Origin: Oscillospiraceae bacterium
GTDB lineage: Bacteria > Bacillota > Clostridia > Oscillospirales > Oscillospiraceae
DNA length: 34,743 nt
Direction of reading: 5' to 3'
Assembly: GCA_022800215.1 (NCBI GenBank)
Contig: JAAWPV010000011.1
Location: 1-34,743, forward strand
The notes under the pieces were generated by a model. The model worked only from the letters and a program-made list of their open reading frames with translations. It had not been told where the DNA came from and did not search any database. Each line of letters starts with the position of its first letter. The stretch's first letter is position 1. The position numbers were made by a program, and so were the translations under genes. This document shows positions 1 through 6,942 of the stretch, piece by piece.

Positions 1-18
1 GGACAGAATATTCTGTCC
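1..18. repeat. 18-bp perfect palindrome at window edge
   Basis: GGACAGAAT/ATTCTGTCC is a perfect inverted repeat 13 bases beyond the stop codon of the leftward gene that ends at 32. It could be the stem of that gene's terminator, but the window ends before any T-run could be seen. An operator for a gene outside the window is equally possible. Confidence 0.4.
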
Positions 19-31
19 GGGGTGCTGTTTC

Positions 32-490
32 TCATTTTTCGCTGGTGGGCCAGGTGTCCACCAAATCGAAGAGGGGCTTGAGCTGCCCCGGGTCACCGCT
101 GATGTGAAAGACCTTGGAAAAGCCGGGGCCGCTGTATGACATGGTGCCGTCCCCGGAGGAATATTCGAAATGGACATAACCGCCCTCTGCCACATATATG
201 GCAACGTGATCCATCCTGTCTCCTTCCAAACGGATGATACCGCCGAAATGGAGCTCCTCCTGAAAGCGGACCTTGTCCAGAGCGGACAGGTAGGCGACCA
301 TCTCCGCGGGATCCTCGGTCACTCTGGTTCCGTAATCGTCCATGCCGGAACTCCAGCTTACCCATATCTTGATCGCCTCCTGGTTCCGCAGGCCCGTGAT
401 GTCTAGCAGGGAGCGGGGCCAGTAGAACCAGACGAGGCCTACCACGATGGCCGCCGCCAGCAGGCGCCACAGCCATTTTTTATTTTTCAT
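32..490 (-). CDS. Small membrane-anchored protein, unknown function
   Basis: The 152-residue product starts MKNKKWLWRLL, has one hydrophobic segment at about residues 5-24 and continues as a soluble, acidic, probably extracytoplasmic domain rich in aromatic residues and glycine. No family was recognised. The start at 490 was chosen because an AAGGGGG ribosome site lies at good distance. An ATG six bases upstream and a TTG at 514 stay in frame but fit the ribosome site less well. It follows the hydrogenase gene on the same strand with a 112-base gap that holds its own promoter-like sequence, so it need not be co-transcribed. A surface or envelope role is only an inference from the N-terminal anchor. 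Confidence 0.7.
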   Translation of the reverse strand: MKNKKWLWRLLAAAIVVGLVWFYWPRSLLDITGLRNQEAIKIWVSWSSGMDDYGTRVTEDPAEMVAYLSALDKVRFQEELHFGGIIRLEGDRMDHVAIYVAEGGYVHFEYSSGDGTMSYSGPGFSKVFHISGDPGQLKPLFDLVDTWPTSEK

Positions 491-538
491 CCGCATGGCC
501 CCCTTTCGCGCCAAATGGATATATCCTTATCTAAGAAC

Positions 539-567
539 AGTATACACCCACCTGTCAAATTTCGCAA
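539..567 (-). promoter_or_regulatory. Candidate sigma-A promoter for the gene ending at 32
   Basis: Read leftward: -35 TTGCGA (567-562), 17-base spacer, -10 TATACT (544-539). It lies about 50 bases upstream of the chosen start at 490. The -35 box is only a partial match. Confidence 0.45.
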
Positions 568-602
568 CAAGGCTGCCCCTATGGGCGACCTTGCCGGTAT
601 AC

Positions 603-2087
603 TTATTTCTTCTTGCTGGCGGCGGACCTTTGGGGGGCGGCCTTGGTGACTTCCTCCTGTGCGGCCAGAGTCTCCAGAATGGTGCGCTCCCCGGCCTCCT
701 TGGCGTGCTTTTCCACGTCCATCTGGTTCCGGGGGGAGCGGACCAGGACGCCGGGGCCCTGGACACAACCGCCCTCGCAGGCCATACCCTCCAGGAAATT
801 CACGTCCCCAATGCCCTTGCTCATCTTGAACAGCTCTGTCTTGCAGGCGGCAAGGCCGCTGCACTGGACGGCCTTCAGCTTGAACTGCTCCTCGGTGATG
901 CCCCGCTCCTTCATGCCCTCCCTCACAGCGGCGGTGACGCCGCCGGAATGGGCGAAGCTGCGGCCGTAGCCGCTGGCGTGGTCCAAGTGGGTCTCCTCCA
1001 GATTTTCCGGGTCGATGCCCCGGGAGGAGAAGAGGGGATAGAGCTCCTCAAAGGTGAGAGCGCAGTCGATAGCGCCCATGGTCTTGCCCATCTGGAACTC
1101 CTTTTTCTTGGCCACGCAGGGGCCCACAAAGACCACCCGGGCGCCGGGGTCCTTCTCCTTGATGTGCCGGCCGATCATTACCATGGGGGACGGAGTGTGG
1201 GAGATGTATTGAGCAAGATCAGGGAAATTCTTCTCCACATAGTCCACAAAGGCCGGGCAGCAGGAGGACAGGAGCTTGCCCTTCTCCAAAAGCTCCTCGC
1301 TCTCGGCCCGGGCGGTCATATCGGCCCCCAGAGCCACCTCGTACACGTCATGGAAGCCCAGCATTTTAAGGCCGGTGACCACCTGACCCAGGGTGGCGGG
1401 GGCGAACTGGCCGGCGATGGAGGGAGCCACCACGGCGTAGACCCGGAACCCCCACCGGGCGGCGCCCCGGAGCATCTGGATTACATCCACGATGTAAGAT
1501 TTATCCATGGCGGCGCCGAAGGGGCACTGGTAGGTACAGGTGCCGCAGGAGACGCACTTATTGACGTCGATGGCCGCCTTCTTATTCTCCCCCATGGCGA
1601 TGGCCCCGGGAACACAGCCCCGCTCGCAGGGGCGCTGGTTCTTCTGGATGGCGCCGTAGGGGCACACCGAGATACACTTACCGCAGGCGACACACTTGTC
1701 GTGGTCGATGACCGCCCGATAGTGGTGTCCGTGCTGCTCAATGGTAATGGCCTCCTTGGGGCAGGAGTGGACGCAGCGGGTAGCAATACAGCCCCGGCAG
1801 GAGGGGCCCACCTCGACCTGGGTCACGGGACACTCGTCACAGGCAATCTCCATGACCTCCACCATGCCCGGATTGGTGCGGTCGCCCCCCAGAGCCAGCT
1901 TGATCCGGTCGTTTACCACCGCGCGCTCCTTATAGATGCAGCAACGCATCTTGGCCTCAGGGCCGGGGATGACCTTTTCGGGAATGTCCAGAACGCCGGT
2001 GGCAAGCCGGTCCTCCCAGGCAAGCTCAGCCACCGAGGTCAGCACTTGGTCCTTCAACTCTTGCACTGTCGTTTCAAATTTTCTCAT
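603..2087 (-). CDS. [FeFe] hydrogenase, monomeric, group-B-like
   Basis: Cytoplasmic iron hydrogenase that interconverts protons and H2 using ferredoxin electrons. The 494 residues begin with a Cys-rich stretch (C83, C86, then C97/C100/C105/C109), followed by two ferredoxin-type 4Fe-4S motifs (C132/135/138/142 and C178/181/184/188) and an extra CERGC at 154-158. The H-cluster domain shows three signatures: SSCCPAF (C276, C277), GPCVAKK (C324, K327) and EGMACEGGC (C437, C441). The second signature has Gly where classical HydA has Met, and the third ends in GPG instead of GGG. This fits the group B clostridial hydrogenases (TIGR04105-type) rather than bifurcating or CpI-type enzymes. Start: ATG at 2087 after AAGGAGAAGGAATT. 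No HydE/F/G maturase genes are in the window, so maturation must be encoded elsewhere. It is transcribed from its own near-consensus promoter. Confidence 0.93.
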   Translation of the reverse strand: MRKFETTVQELKDQVLTSVAELAWEDRLATGVLDIPEKVIPGPEAKMRCCIYKERAVVNDRIKLALGGDRTNPGMVEVMEIACDECPVTQVEVGPSCRGCIATRCVHSCPKEAITIEQHGHHYRAVIDHDKCVACGKCISVCPYGAIQKNQRPCERGCVPGAIAMGENKKAAIDVNKCVSCGTCTYQCPFGAAMDKSYIVDVIQMLRGAARWGFRVYAVVAPSIAGQFAPATLGQVVTGLKMLGFHDVYEVALGADMTARAESEELLEKGKLLSSCCPAFVDYVEKNFPDLAQYISHTPSPMVMIGRHIKEKDPGARVVFVGPCVAKKKEFQMGKTMGAIDCALTFEELYPLFSSRGIDPENLEETHLDHASGYGRSFAHSGGVTAAVREGMKERGITEEQFKLKAVQCSGLAACKTELFKMSKGIGDVNFLEGMACEGGCVQGPGVLVRSPRNQMDVEKHAKEAGERTILETLAAQEEVTKAAPQRSAASKKK

Positions 2088-2140
2088 AATTCCTTCTCCT
2101 TCACGAAAATGTTACGCCCTTCTCTCCTTTGTGTTATCCC

Positions 2141-2169
2141 ATTGTACTATCCGCTATCTCCCCTGTCAA
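2141..2169 (-). promoter_or_regulatory. Sigma-A promoter of the hydrogenase gene
   Basis: Leftward TTGACA (2169-2164), 17-base spacer, TACAAT (2146-2141). This is a near-consensus promoter about 55 bases upstream of the hydrogenase start codon. It is divergent from the promoter at 2212-2242. Confidence 0.8.
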
Positions 2170-2211
2170 CGGTAATGTTTACTTTTTCACATTCTTTTTC
2201 TCATTTTCCTC

Positions 2212-2242
2212 TTGACTTAAAGTCAGCTTCAACTTTTATAAT
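2212..2242 (+). promoter_or_regulatory. MerR-type promoter (19-base spacer with dyad)
   Basis: TTGACT (2212-2217) and TATAAT (2237-2242) are separated by 19 bases instead of 17. The spacer carries an inverted repeat, AAAGT-N8-ACTTT. An overlong spacer with a dyad between the boxes is the known hallmark of promoters activated by MerR-family regulators. It drives the flavoprotein gene at 2289. No MerR gene is in the window. Confidence 0.7.
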
Positions 2243-2288
2243 AAAGGTGAATTCAAAACGGCCCAGGGCCGGAAAGGAAGAATGAGAA

Positions 2289-2924
2289 ATGAAAGTCCTG
2301 CTTGTCAACGGAAGCCCTCACAAGGAAGGCTGCACCTACACCGCCCTCAGCGAGGTGGCCGAAACCCTTCAGAAAGAGGGCATTGAGACCGAGTTTTTCT
2401 GGATCGGCAACAAGCCCATCGGCGGCTGCATCGGCTGCGGGGCCTGCCGGAAACAGGGCCTCGACCACTGTGTTTTCGGCGGGGACGCCGTCACCGAGTT
2501 CCAGGCCAAGGTCACGGCGGAGCACTACGACGGCTTCATCTTCGGCTCCCCGGTCCACTTCGGCGGCGCGGCGGGGAGCATGGCCTCCTTCCTGGACCGG
2601 GTCTTTTACTGCTGCCGGGAGCCCTTCTACTTAAAGCCCGCGGGCCTTGTGATCTCCGCCCGGCGGGCGGGGACCACCGCCACCTGGGACCAGCTCAACA
2701 AGTACTTCGGCCTTCTCCAAATGCCCATCATCACCAGCCAGTACTGGAACATGGTCCACGGCAACCATCCCGAGGAGGTCCGCCAGGATGCGGAGGGGAT
2801 GCAGACCATGCGGACCCTGGGCCGGAACATGGCCTGGTTCCTCAAGTGCCGGGAGGCCGGCGAGAAGGCCGGCGTTCCCATGCCGGAACGGGAAGCCACC
2901 ATTCACACCAACTTTATTCGCTGA
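2289..2924 (+). CDS. Iron-sulfur flavoprotein-like NAD(P)H:FMN reductase family protein
   Basis: A 211-residue flavodoxin-like-fold protein of the NADPH-dependent FMN reductase group. The N-terminus MKVLLVNGSPHKEGCT is the FMN phosphate-binding loop. A compact cysteine cluster C47/C50/C53 plus C61 (CX2CX2CX7C) resembles the [4Fe-4S] motif of the Isf iron-sulfur flavoproteins. The later GSPVHFGGAAGSM segment contacts the isoalloxazine ring in this family. It probably moves electrons from NAD(P)H or ferredoxin to an unknown acceptor in the cytoplasm. The ATG follows GGAAGAATGAGAA. The preceding MerR-type promoter suggests induction by an electrophile, metal or redox stress. If the Cys motif does not bind a cluster, it is an ordinary flavodoxin-fold reductase. 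Confidence 0.85.
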   Translation: MKVLLVNGSPHKEGCTYTALSEVAETLQKEGIETEFFWIGNKPIGGCIGCGACRKQGLDHCVFGGDAVTEFQAKVTAEHYDGFIFGSPVHFGGAAGSMASFLDRVFYCCREPFYLKPAGLVISARRAGTTATWDQLNKYFGLLQMPIITSQYWNMVHGNHPEEVRQDAEGMQTMRTLGRNMAWFLKCREAGEKAGVPMPEREATIHTNFIR

Positions 2925-2941
2925 AGCGCGCTCCTTCCATG

Positions 2942-2966
2942 GCCCGGCCAAATGGCCGGGCTTTTT
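2942..2966 (+). terminator. Rho-independent terminator
   Basis: GCCCGGCCA / TGGCCGGGC stem with a very short A-rich loop followed by TTTTTC. It lies 18 bases after the stop of the flavoprotein gene. Confidence 0.85.
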
Positions 2967-2969
2967 CAT

Positions 2970-2998
2970 TTGGATTTCTCCAGCGGATATGGTATACT
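2970..2998 (+). promoter_or_regulatory. Candidate promoter for GNAT gene
   Basis: TTGGAT (2970-2975), 17-base spacer, TATACT (2993-2998) with an extended TGG before the -10 box. It is placed between the terminator at 2942 and the start at 3029. Confidence 0.6.
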
Positions 2999-3028
2999 GA
3001 GGAAAATTCCGGATGGGAGGGCACTTTT

Positions 3029-3502
3029 ATGACTATGGTAAGACGGGCGGATGCAGGTGATATCCCCGCCGTGCTGAAGCTGCTGGTACAGGTGAATATG
3101 GTCCATCATAACGGCCGGCCCGACCTCTTCAAGGGGCCTGCCACCAAATACACCCGAGAGCAGCTTTTGGACATCTTTGCTGACGAGCACACCCCCGTCT
3201 TTGTCTGTACAGACGAGTTAGGCACCGTTCTGGGGTATGCCTTTTGCATTCTCAAGCAGCTTACGGACGACAATATTATGACCGATGTCAAGACCCTCTA
3301 CATTGACGACCTCTGCGTGGACGAAAACATCCGGGGCAGGCACGTGGGCAGGACCCTCTATGACCACGTGACAGACTATGCCCGCAGTCTGGGCTGCTAC
3401 AATGTAACATTGAATGTCTGGGCCCTTAACGACTCCGCCATGACCTTTTACGAAAAGCTGGGCATGAAGGTCCAGAAGCTGGGCATGGAGCAAATTCTTT
3501 AA
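3029..3502 (+). CDS. GNAT family N-acetyltransferase
   Basis: The 157-residue protein shows the complete GNAT order: an N-terminal strand (MVRRADAGDIPAVLKLL), the central strand ending in YIDDLCVDENIRGRHVGRTLYDHV, which is the acetyl-CoA pyrophosphate-binding motif A (R/Q-x-x-G-x-G/A), and the C-terminal LNVWALNDSAMTFYEKLGM. The last matches the RimI-like motif in which Asn and Tyr contact CoA. The substrate is unknown. The ATG at 3029 sits 8 bases after GGGAGG. The open frame extends upstream to 2846, but that part runs through the preceding gene and its terminator and was rejected. It appears to be monocistronic with its own promoter. Confidence 0.9.
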   Translation: MTMVRRADAGDIPAVLKLLVQVNMVHHNGRPDLFKGPATKYTREQLLDIFADEHTPVFVCTDELGTVLGYAFCILKQLTDDNIMTDVKTLYIDDLCVDENIRGRHVGRTLYDHVTDYARSLGCYNVTLNVWALNDSAMTFYEKLGMKVQKLGMEQIL

Positions 3503-3576
3503 GGCAACTCCCTCACCCCTGTTCCCCCTTTGGCATAGTTTGAAGTGAGCCAATTTTGGAACGGAGGGTCATTTCT

Positions 3577-4653
3577 ATGGATAAACAGGTTGCTTTTTTC
3601 CTGGGGGCCAACACGCCCGCAGGGTTTTACTCCCTATACGATCAGATGCTGGAGCCCGAGAAAGCCCAGCGGGTCTTTCTTTTGAAGGGCGGCGCCGGCT
3701 GCGGCAAGTCTTCCCTCATGCGCCGGGTGGCGGAGAAGCTGGAGGAAGCGGGCGAGAAGGTGGAGTACATATACTGTTCCGGGGACCCCGACTCCCTGGA
3801 CGCTGTCATCTTCCCCCGCATCCAGGCCGCCATTGTGGACGCCACCGCCCCCCATGCGCAGGAGCCTTCTCTCCCCGGCGTGGTGGAGAGCTACATCGAC
3901 CTGGGCCGGTTCTATGACCACAAGGCCCTCAAGGAAAAGCGGACGGAGATCGCCGCCGCCACAAAGGGCTACAAGAGCCACTACGGCCGGGCCTACCGCT
4001 GTTTCACCGCCGCCGCCCAGCTCATGGAGGACAACCGGGCCCTGGTCCTCACCCCCGCGCTGGAGGAGAAGATGGCCAAACGGGCCAAGGGCATTATGAG
4101 CCGTGAAATCAAAAAGACGGACCGCAAGCCGGGGCAGATGAAGCAGCGCTTTTTGGGGGCGGTGTCCTGCCAGGGCATCTCCTGCCGGTTTGAAACGGCG
4201 AACGCTCTCTGCGGCAAGGTCTACGAGCTTTGTGACACCTACGGCGTAGGCGCGGGGATGCTCACCAGCCTGGCCGCCGGGGCCATGGGAGCGGGCTATG
4301 ACGTTATCGTGTGCCCCTGTCCCCTCTTCCCCGACCGGGCGGAACACCTCATCATTCCCGCGCTTGGGCTTGCTTTCGTCACCTCCACGCCCAGCCTTCC
4401 CTATGAGGGGCGGCCCTACCGCCGGGTGCGGCTGGACGCCATGATCGACGCCGATCTGATGCGGGAGTATAAGGCCCGGCTCAAGTTCAGCCGGAAGGTC
4501 ATCTCCTCCCTGCTCAGCGAGGGCACCGAAGCTTTGGCCCAGGCCAAGGCGGAGCACGACGTGCTGGAGAAGCTTTACAACCCCCACGTAGATTTCGACG
4601 GGGTCTATCAGCAGGCCCAGGCGGTAGCCGGGGAGCTGTTGGAGATGCTCTGA
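3577..4653 (+). CDS. P-loop ATP-binding protein with degenerate internal duplication (PRK06851-like)
   Basis: The 358-residue cytoplasmic protein has a Walker A motif GGAGCGKS at residues 38-45. The second half repeats the same plan. FFLGANTPAG at 7-16 corresponds to RFLGAVSCQG at 191-200, and the strand-P-loop-helix unit around 32-95 corresponds to about 214-272. In the second copy the P-loop has become TYGVGAGM, without the GKS/T. Firmicute proteins of this layout are known only as an uncharacterised ATP-binding family. The start at 3577 has GGAGGG at good distance; a TTG at 3556 is in frame but unlikely. The function is unknown. One active and one decayed nucleotide site suggests a pseudo-symmetric ATPase or kinase-like fold. 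Confidence 0.85.
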   Translation: MDKQVAFFLGANTPAGFYSLYDQMLEPEKAQRVFLLKGGAGCGKSSLMRRVAEKLEEAGEKVEYIYCSGDPDSLDAVIFPRIQAAIVDATAPHAQEPSLPGVVESYIDLGRFYDHKALKEKRTEIAAATKGYKSHYGRAYRCFTAAAQLMEDNRALVLTPALEEKMAKRAKGIMSREIKKTDRKPGQMKQRFLGAVSCQGISCRFETANALCGKVYELCDTYGVGAGMLTSLAAGAMGAGYDVIVCPCPLFPDRAEHLIIPALGLAFVTSTPSLPYEGRPYRRVRLDAMIDADLMREYKARLKFSRKVISSLLSEGTEALAQAKAEHDVLEKLYNPHVDFDGVYQQAQAVAGELLEML

Positions 4654-4658
4654 AGCTC

Positions 4659-4687
4659 TTTACAGTTTTTCGATTTTGTGATAGAGT
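4659..4687 (+). promoter_or_regulatory. Candidate promoter for flavodoxin gene
   Basis: TTTACA (4659-4664), 17-base spacer, TAGAGT (4682-4687), in the 68-base gap before the flavodoxin start at 4722. The -10 box is weak. Confidence 0.45.
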
Positions 4688-4721
4688 GAAAACATCAAAC
4701 AGAACAAAATGAGGTGTTTTC

Positions 4722-5222
4722 ATGAAGCTGTCCGTCATTTACTACTCTGTCACAGGCAATACCCAACATATGGCCGAGATCATCGCCCAGGGCATGAACC
4801 TGGTGGAGGGGGCCGAGGCCAAGGCCATCTCCATCGAGGCTATGGACGAGGATTTCATCCGGGAAAGCCAGTGCGTGGTCATCGGCTGCCCCACCTACGC
4901 CGCCGGGATGCCCGGCCAGTTCCATGCCCTGCTCGGGAATACCGGTAAGCTGGCCATGGCCGGCAAGCTGGGTGGCGCCTTCTCCACCGCCCAGCACATC
5001 CACGGAGGCGGTGAGCTGGCCATCCAGAATATCCTCACCAACCTGATGGTGAAGGGGATGGTGGTCTACTCCAGCGGTATGGCCTGCGGAAAGCCCATCA
5101 TCCACTTAGGGCCGGTGGCCATCGCCACGGCGGGCAACGAAGAGATGCTAAAGCCCTACGAGGAGCTTTTCCGCATCTACGGCCAGCGGATGGCGGAGAA
5201 GGCTATGGAGCTTTTCGGCTGA
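4722..5222 (+). CDS. Flavodoxin family protein
   Basis: A 166-residue FMN protein. The N-terminal YYSVTGNTQHMAE is the phosphate-binding loop (T/S-x-T-G-N-T) typical of flavodoxins and WrbA-like proteins. CPTYAAGMPGQFHALL at about 53-68 and the later GGAFSTAQHIHGGGE at about 87-101 match the two flavin-ring loops of the WrbA/flavodoxin_2 group. It probably acts as a low-potential electron carrier or quinone/flavin reductase in the cytoplasm. The ATG follows GAGGTGTTTTC. It is followed by the strong hairpin at 5254, which terminates this transcript and also reaches into the next gene's ribosome site. Confidence 0.9.
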   Translation: MKLSVIYYSVTGNTQHMAEIIAQGMNLVEGAEAKAISIEAMDEDFIRESQCVVIGCPTYAAGMPGQFHALLGNTGKLAMAGKLGGAFSTAQHIHGGGELAIQNILTNLMVKGMVVYSSGMACGKPIIHLGPVAIATAGNEEMLKPYEELFRIYGQRMAEKAMELFG

Positions 5223-5253
5223 TTCCTGCAAACATCTGTAACATATCGGACTT

Positions 5254-5292
5254 GCCTCCCTTCATAGGCTTGCCTATGAAGGGAGGCTTTTT
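5254..5292 (+). terminator. 15-bp terminator hairpin overlapping the ribosome site of the next gene
   Basis: Perfect 15-bp stem 5254-5268 / 5273-5287 with a 4-base CTTG loop, followed by TTTTT. The 3' arm ends in AAGGGAGGC, and the ATG of the flippase gene starts at 5294, so the same bases serve as stem and Shine-Dalgarno. In read-through RNA the ribosome site would be locked in the stem. Confidence 0.85.
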
Positions 5293-5293
5293 C

Positions 5294-6826
5294 ATGAAAC
5301 CCATGTCCGCACTCCAAAGCACTGTGCTCCTCACCGCCGTCAGCCTCTTCAGCCAGGGGGTGCGGTTTATTTACCAGGTCTTTCTCTCCCGGATAGTGGG
5401 GGCCGAGGTCATGGGCCTTTTCCATTTGGTGATGCCTGTCATGTCCGTGTTCATGTCCCTCACCGCCGTGGGTTTTACTGTGGCCTGCTCCCAGATGTCC
5501 GCCCGGTACAAGGCCTTGGGCAATCACAAGGCCGCCGCCCAGACGGTGCGCACCTGCGTGATGGGCTTTCTCTGCGCCTTTGGCATCGTAGCCCTCATCG
5601 TAGCGCCCTTATCCGATGCCATTTCGGTGCATCTTCTGGGGGATGCCAGAAGCCGGCTGGGGCTTTTGCTGCTGCTTCCCTGTGTACTGCTGACCGGGTT
5701 GGAGAATATCCACAAGCACTTCTTCTACGGCTCGGACAACGTGCGCCCCCCGGCCTTCACCGAGATCTGCGAGCAGCTCATCCGCACCGGGACAGTGCTG
5801 GGACTTTTGTGGTACTTCCTGCCCCAGAACCCGGAGCGGACGGTGGGACTCATCGTCTGCGGCATGATCTGCTGTGAGGTATTCTCCTCAGTGACGCTGA
5901 CCTTGCTTTACCGGCGGAGCATGGGCCGCGCCCCCGCCGGGGAGGGCGCCGATCCTGAAGTGCTGCGGAGCAACGTACTGCGCATCGCCCTGCCCATCGG
6001 CTGGACCTCCCTGCTGGGCAACCTGATGGGGGCCTGGACCTCCATCCTTATCCCTCAGCGGCTCGTCCGGGCCGGGGCGGACGTCAGCACTGCCATGAGC
6101 GCCTTCGGGGTCATGAGTGGCATGACCATGCCCCTTCTCTCTCTGCCCACCGCCTTCATCTCCGCCATGGGGCTGGTGCTGCTGCCCAAGCTGGCTCAGG
6201 CCGCCGCCCTGGGGCGGCCCGAGCTTGCCCGGCGGCGGGCGAATAAGGCCCTTACCGCCACCGCCTGGCTCATCCTTCCTGCCGCCTCCCTCATGGCGGT
6301 GCTGGCCCCGCCCCTGGGGCGGCTTCTTTTCCGGGAGAGCACCGCCGGAACCTATGCGGGGCCCCTTGCCTTGGGGGTGGTGCTCACCTGCTTTGAGTCG
6401 GTGCTCATCGTCTGTCTCAACGGCCTGGGCAAGCAGACCCTCACCGCAAGAAACGGCCTTATCTGCGGAGCGGTGCAGCTCTTTCTCACCTGGTGGCGGA
6501 TGGCCATTCCCGGGGTGGGGCTTTGGGGCTACGTGGAGGCCTTGCTCATCAGCACCGTGTTGGGAGTGTGGCTCAACTGGCGGACCCTCAAAAAGGCCAT
6601 CGGTATAAAGCCCATGTGGTTTGAATGGCTGGTGGGGCCGGGGCTTTCCGCGCTGCTTTCCGGGCTGTGTGCCAACCTGCTGTATCCTCTCCTATTGGGG
6701 ACAGGGCTGGAGGAAGCCCCCGCGCTCGCCTCCACCTTCCTCTTTGGGCTTCTGCTCTACCTCTGCGCCATGGTAGCCCAAGGGCTTTTCACCCGGGGCT
6801 CGTTCAAAAAGACGCTGGCCCTCTGA
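5294..6826 (+). CDS. SpoVB/MurJ-like oligosaccharide (lipid-linked) flippase
   Basis: A 510-residue integral membrane protein with many hydrophobic helices, of the MOP superfamily polysaccharide-biosynthesis / stage V sporulation protein B group. The opening VLLTAVSLFSQGVRFIYQVFLSRIVGAEVMG is the typical first-helix region of SpoVB-like proteins, followed by LFHLVMPVMSVFMSLTAVG. Relatives flip lipid-linked sugars such as lipid II across the membrane during wall or spore cortex synthesis. The substrate here is not known. The start at 5294 has its Shine-Dalgarno (GGGAGG) inside the terminator stem. Upstream in-frame codons read straight through the hairpin and are unlikely to be coding. A terminator follows at 6832. 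Confidence 0.88.
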   Translation: MKPMSALQSTVLLTAVSLFSQGVRFIYQVFLSRIVGAEVMGLFHLVMPVMSVFMSLTAVGFTVACSQMSARYKALGNHKAAAQTVRTCVMGFLCAFGIVALIVAPLSDAISVHLLGDARSRLGLLLLLPCVLLTGLENIHKHFFYGSDNVRPPAFTEICEQLIRTGTVLGLLWYFLPQNPERTVGLIVCGMICCEVFSSVTLTLLYRRSMGRAPAGEGADPEVLRSNVLRIALPIGWTSLLGNLMGAWTSILIPQRLVRAGADVSTAMSAFGVMSGMTMPLLSLPTAFISAMGLVLLPKLAQAAALGRPELARRRANKALTATAWLILPAASLMAVLAPPLGRLLFRESTAGTYAGPLALGVVLTCFESVLIVCLNGLGKQTLTARNGLICGAVQLFLTWWRMAIPGVGLWGYVEALLISTVLGVWLNWRTLKKAIGIKPMWFEWLVGPGLSALLSGLCANLLYPLLLGTGLEEAPALASTFLFGLLLYLCAMVAQGLFTRGSFKKTLAL

Positions 6827-6831
6827 AGCTT

Positions 6832-6860
6832 GCCTCCCCGGTCTTCCGGGGAGGCTTTTT
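6832..6860 (+). terminator. Rho-independent terminator
   Basis: GCCTCCCCGG / CCGGGGAGGC stem (6832-6841 / 6846-6855) with a TCTT loop and TTTTT, immediately after the flippase gene. Confidence 0.92.
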
Positions 6861-6872
6861 CCCGGAAAACCC

Positions 6873-6901
6873 TTGATGGGCGGCTCCTTTTGTGTTATGG
6901 T
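6873..6901 (+). promoter_or_regulatory. Candidate promoter for alcohol dehydrogenase gene
   Basis: TTGATG (6873-6878), 17-base spacer, TATGGT (6896-6901), about 40 bases upstream of the start at 6943. Confidence 0.5.
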
Positions 6902-6942
6902 TGGGGAAACGGGGCATCCTGAGCAAAAAAGGGGGGCGAACT

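Noticed and set aside
568-592. Terminator for the hydrogenase gene
   Set aside because: The AAGG..GCCC / GGGGC..CCTT pairing is imperfect and the tail is not T-rich.
447-2285. Long rightward open frame (612 codons) across the hydrogenase gene
   Set aside because: It is the antisense shadow of a GC-rich gene with clear H-cluster motifs; the shadow has no family motifs.
3634-4587. Leftward open frame of 317 codons opposite the P-loop protein
   Set aside because: Shadow frame; the rightward product has Walker A and a good ribosome site.
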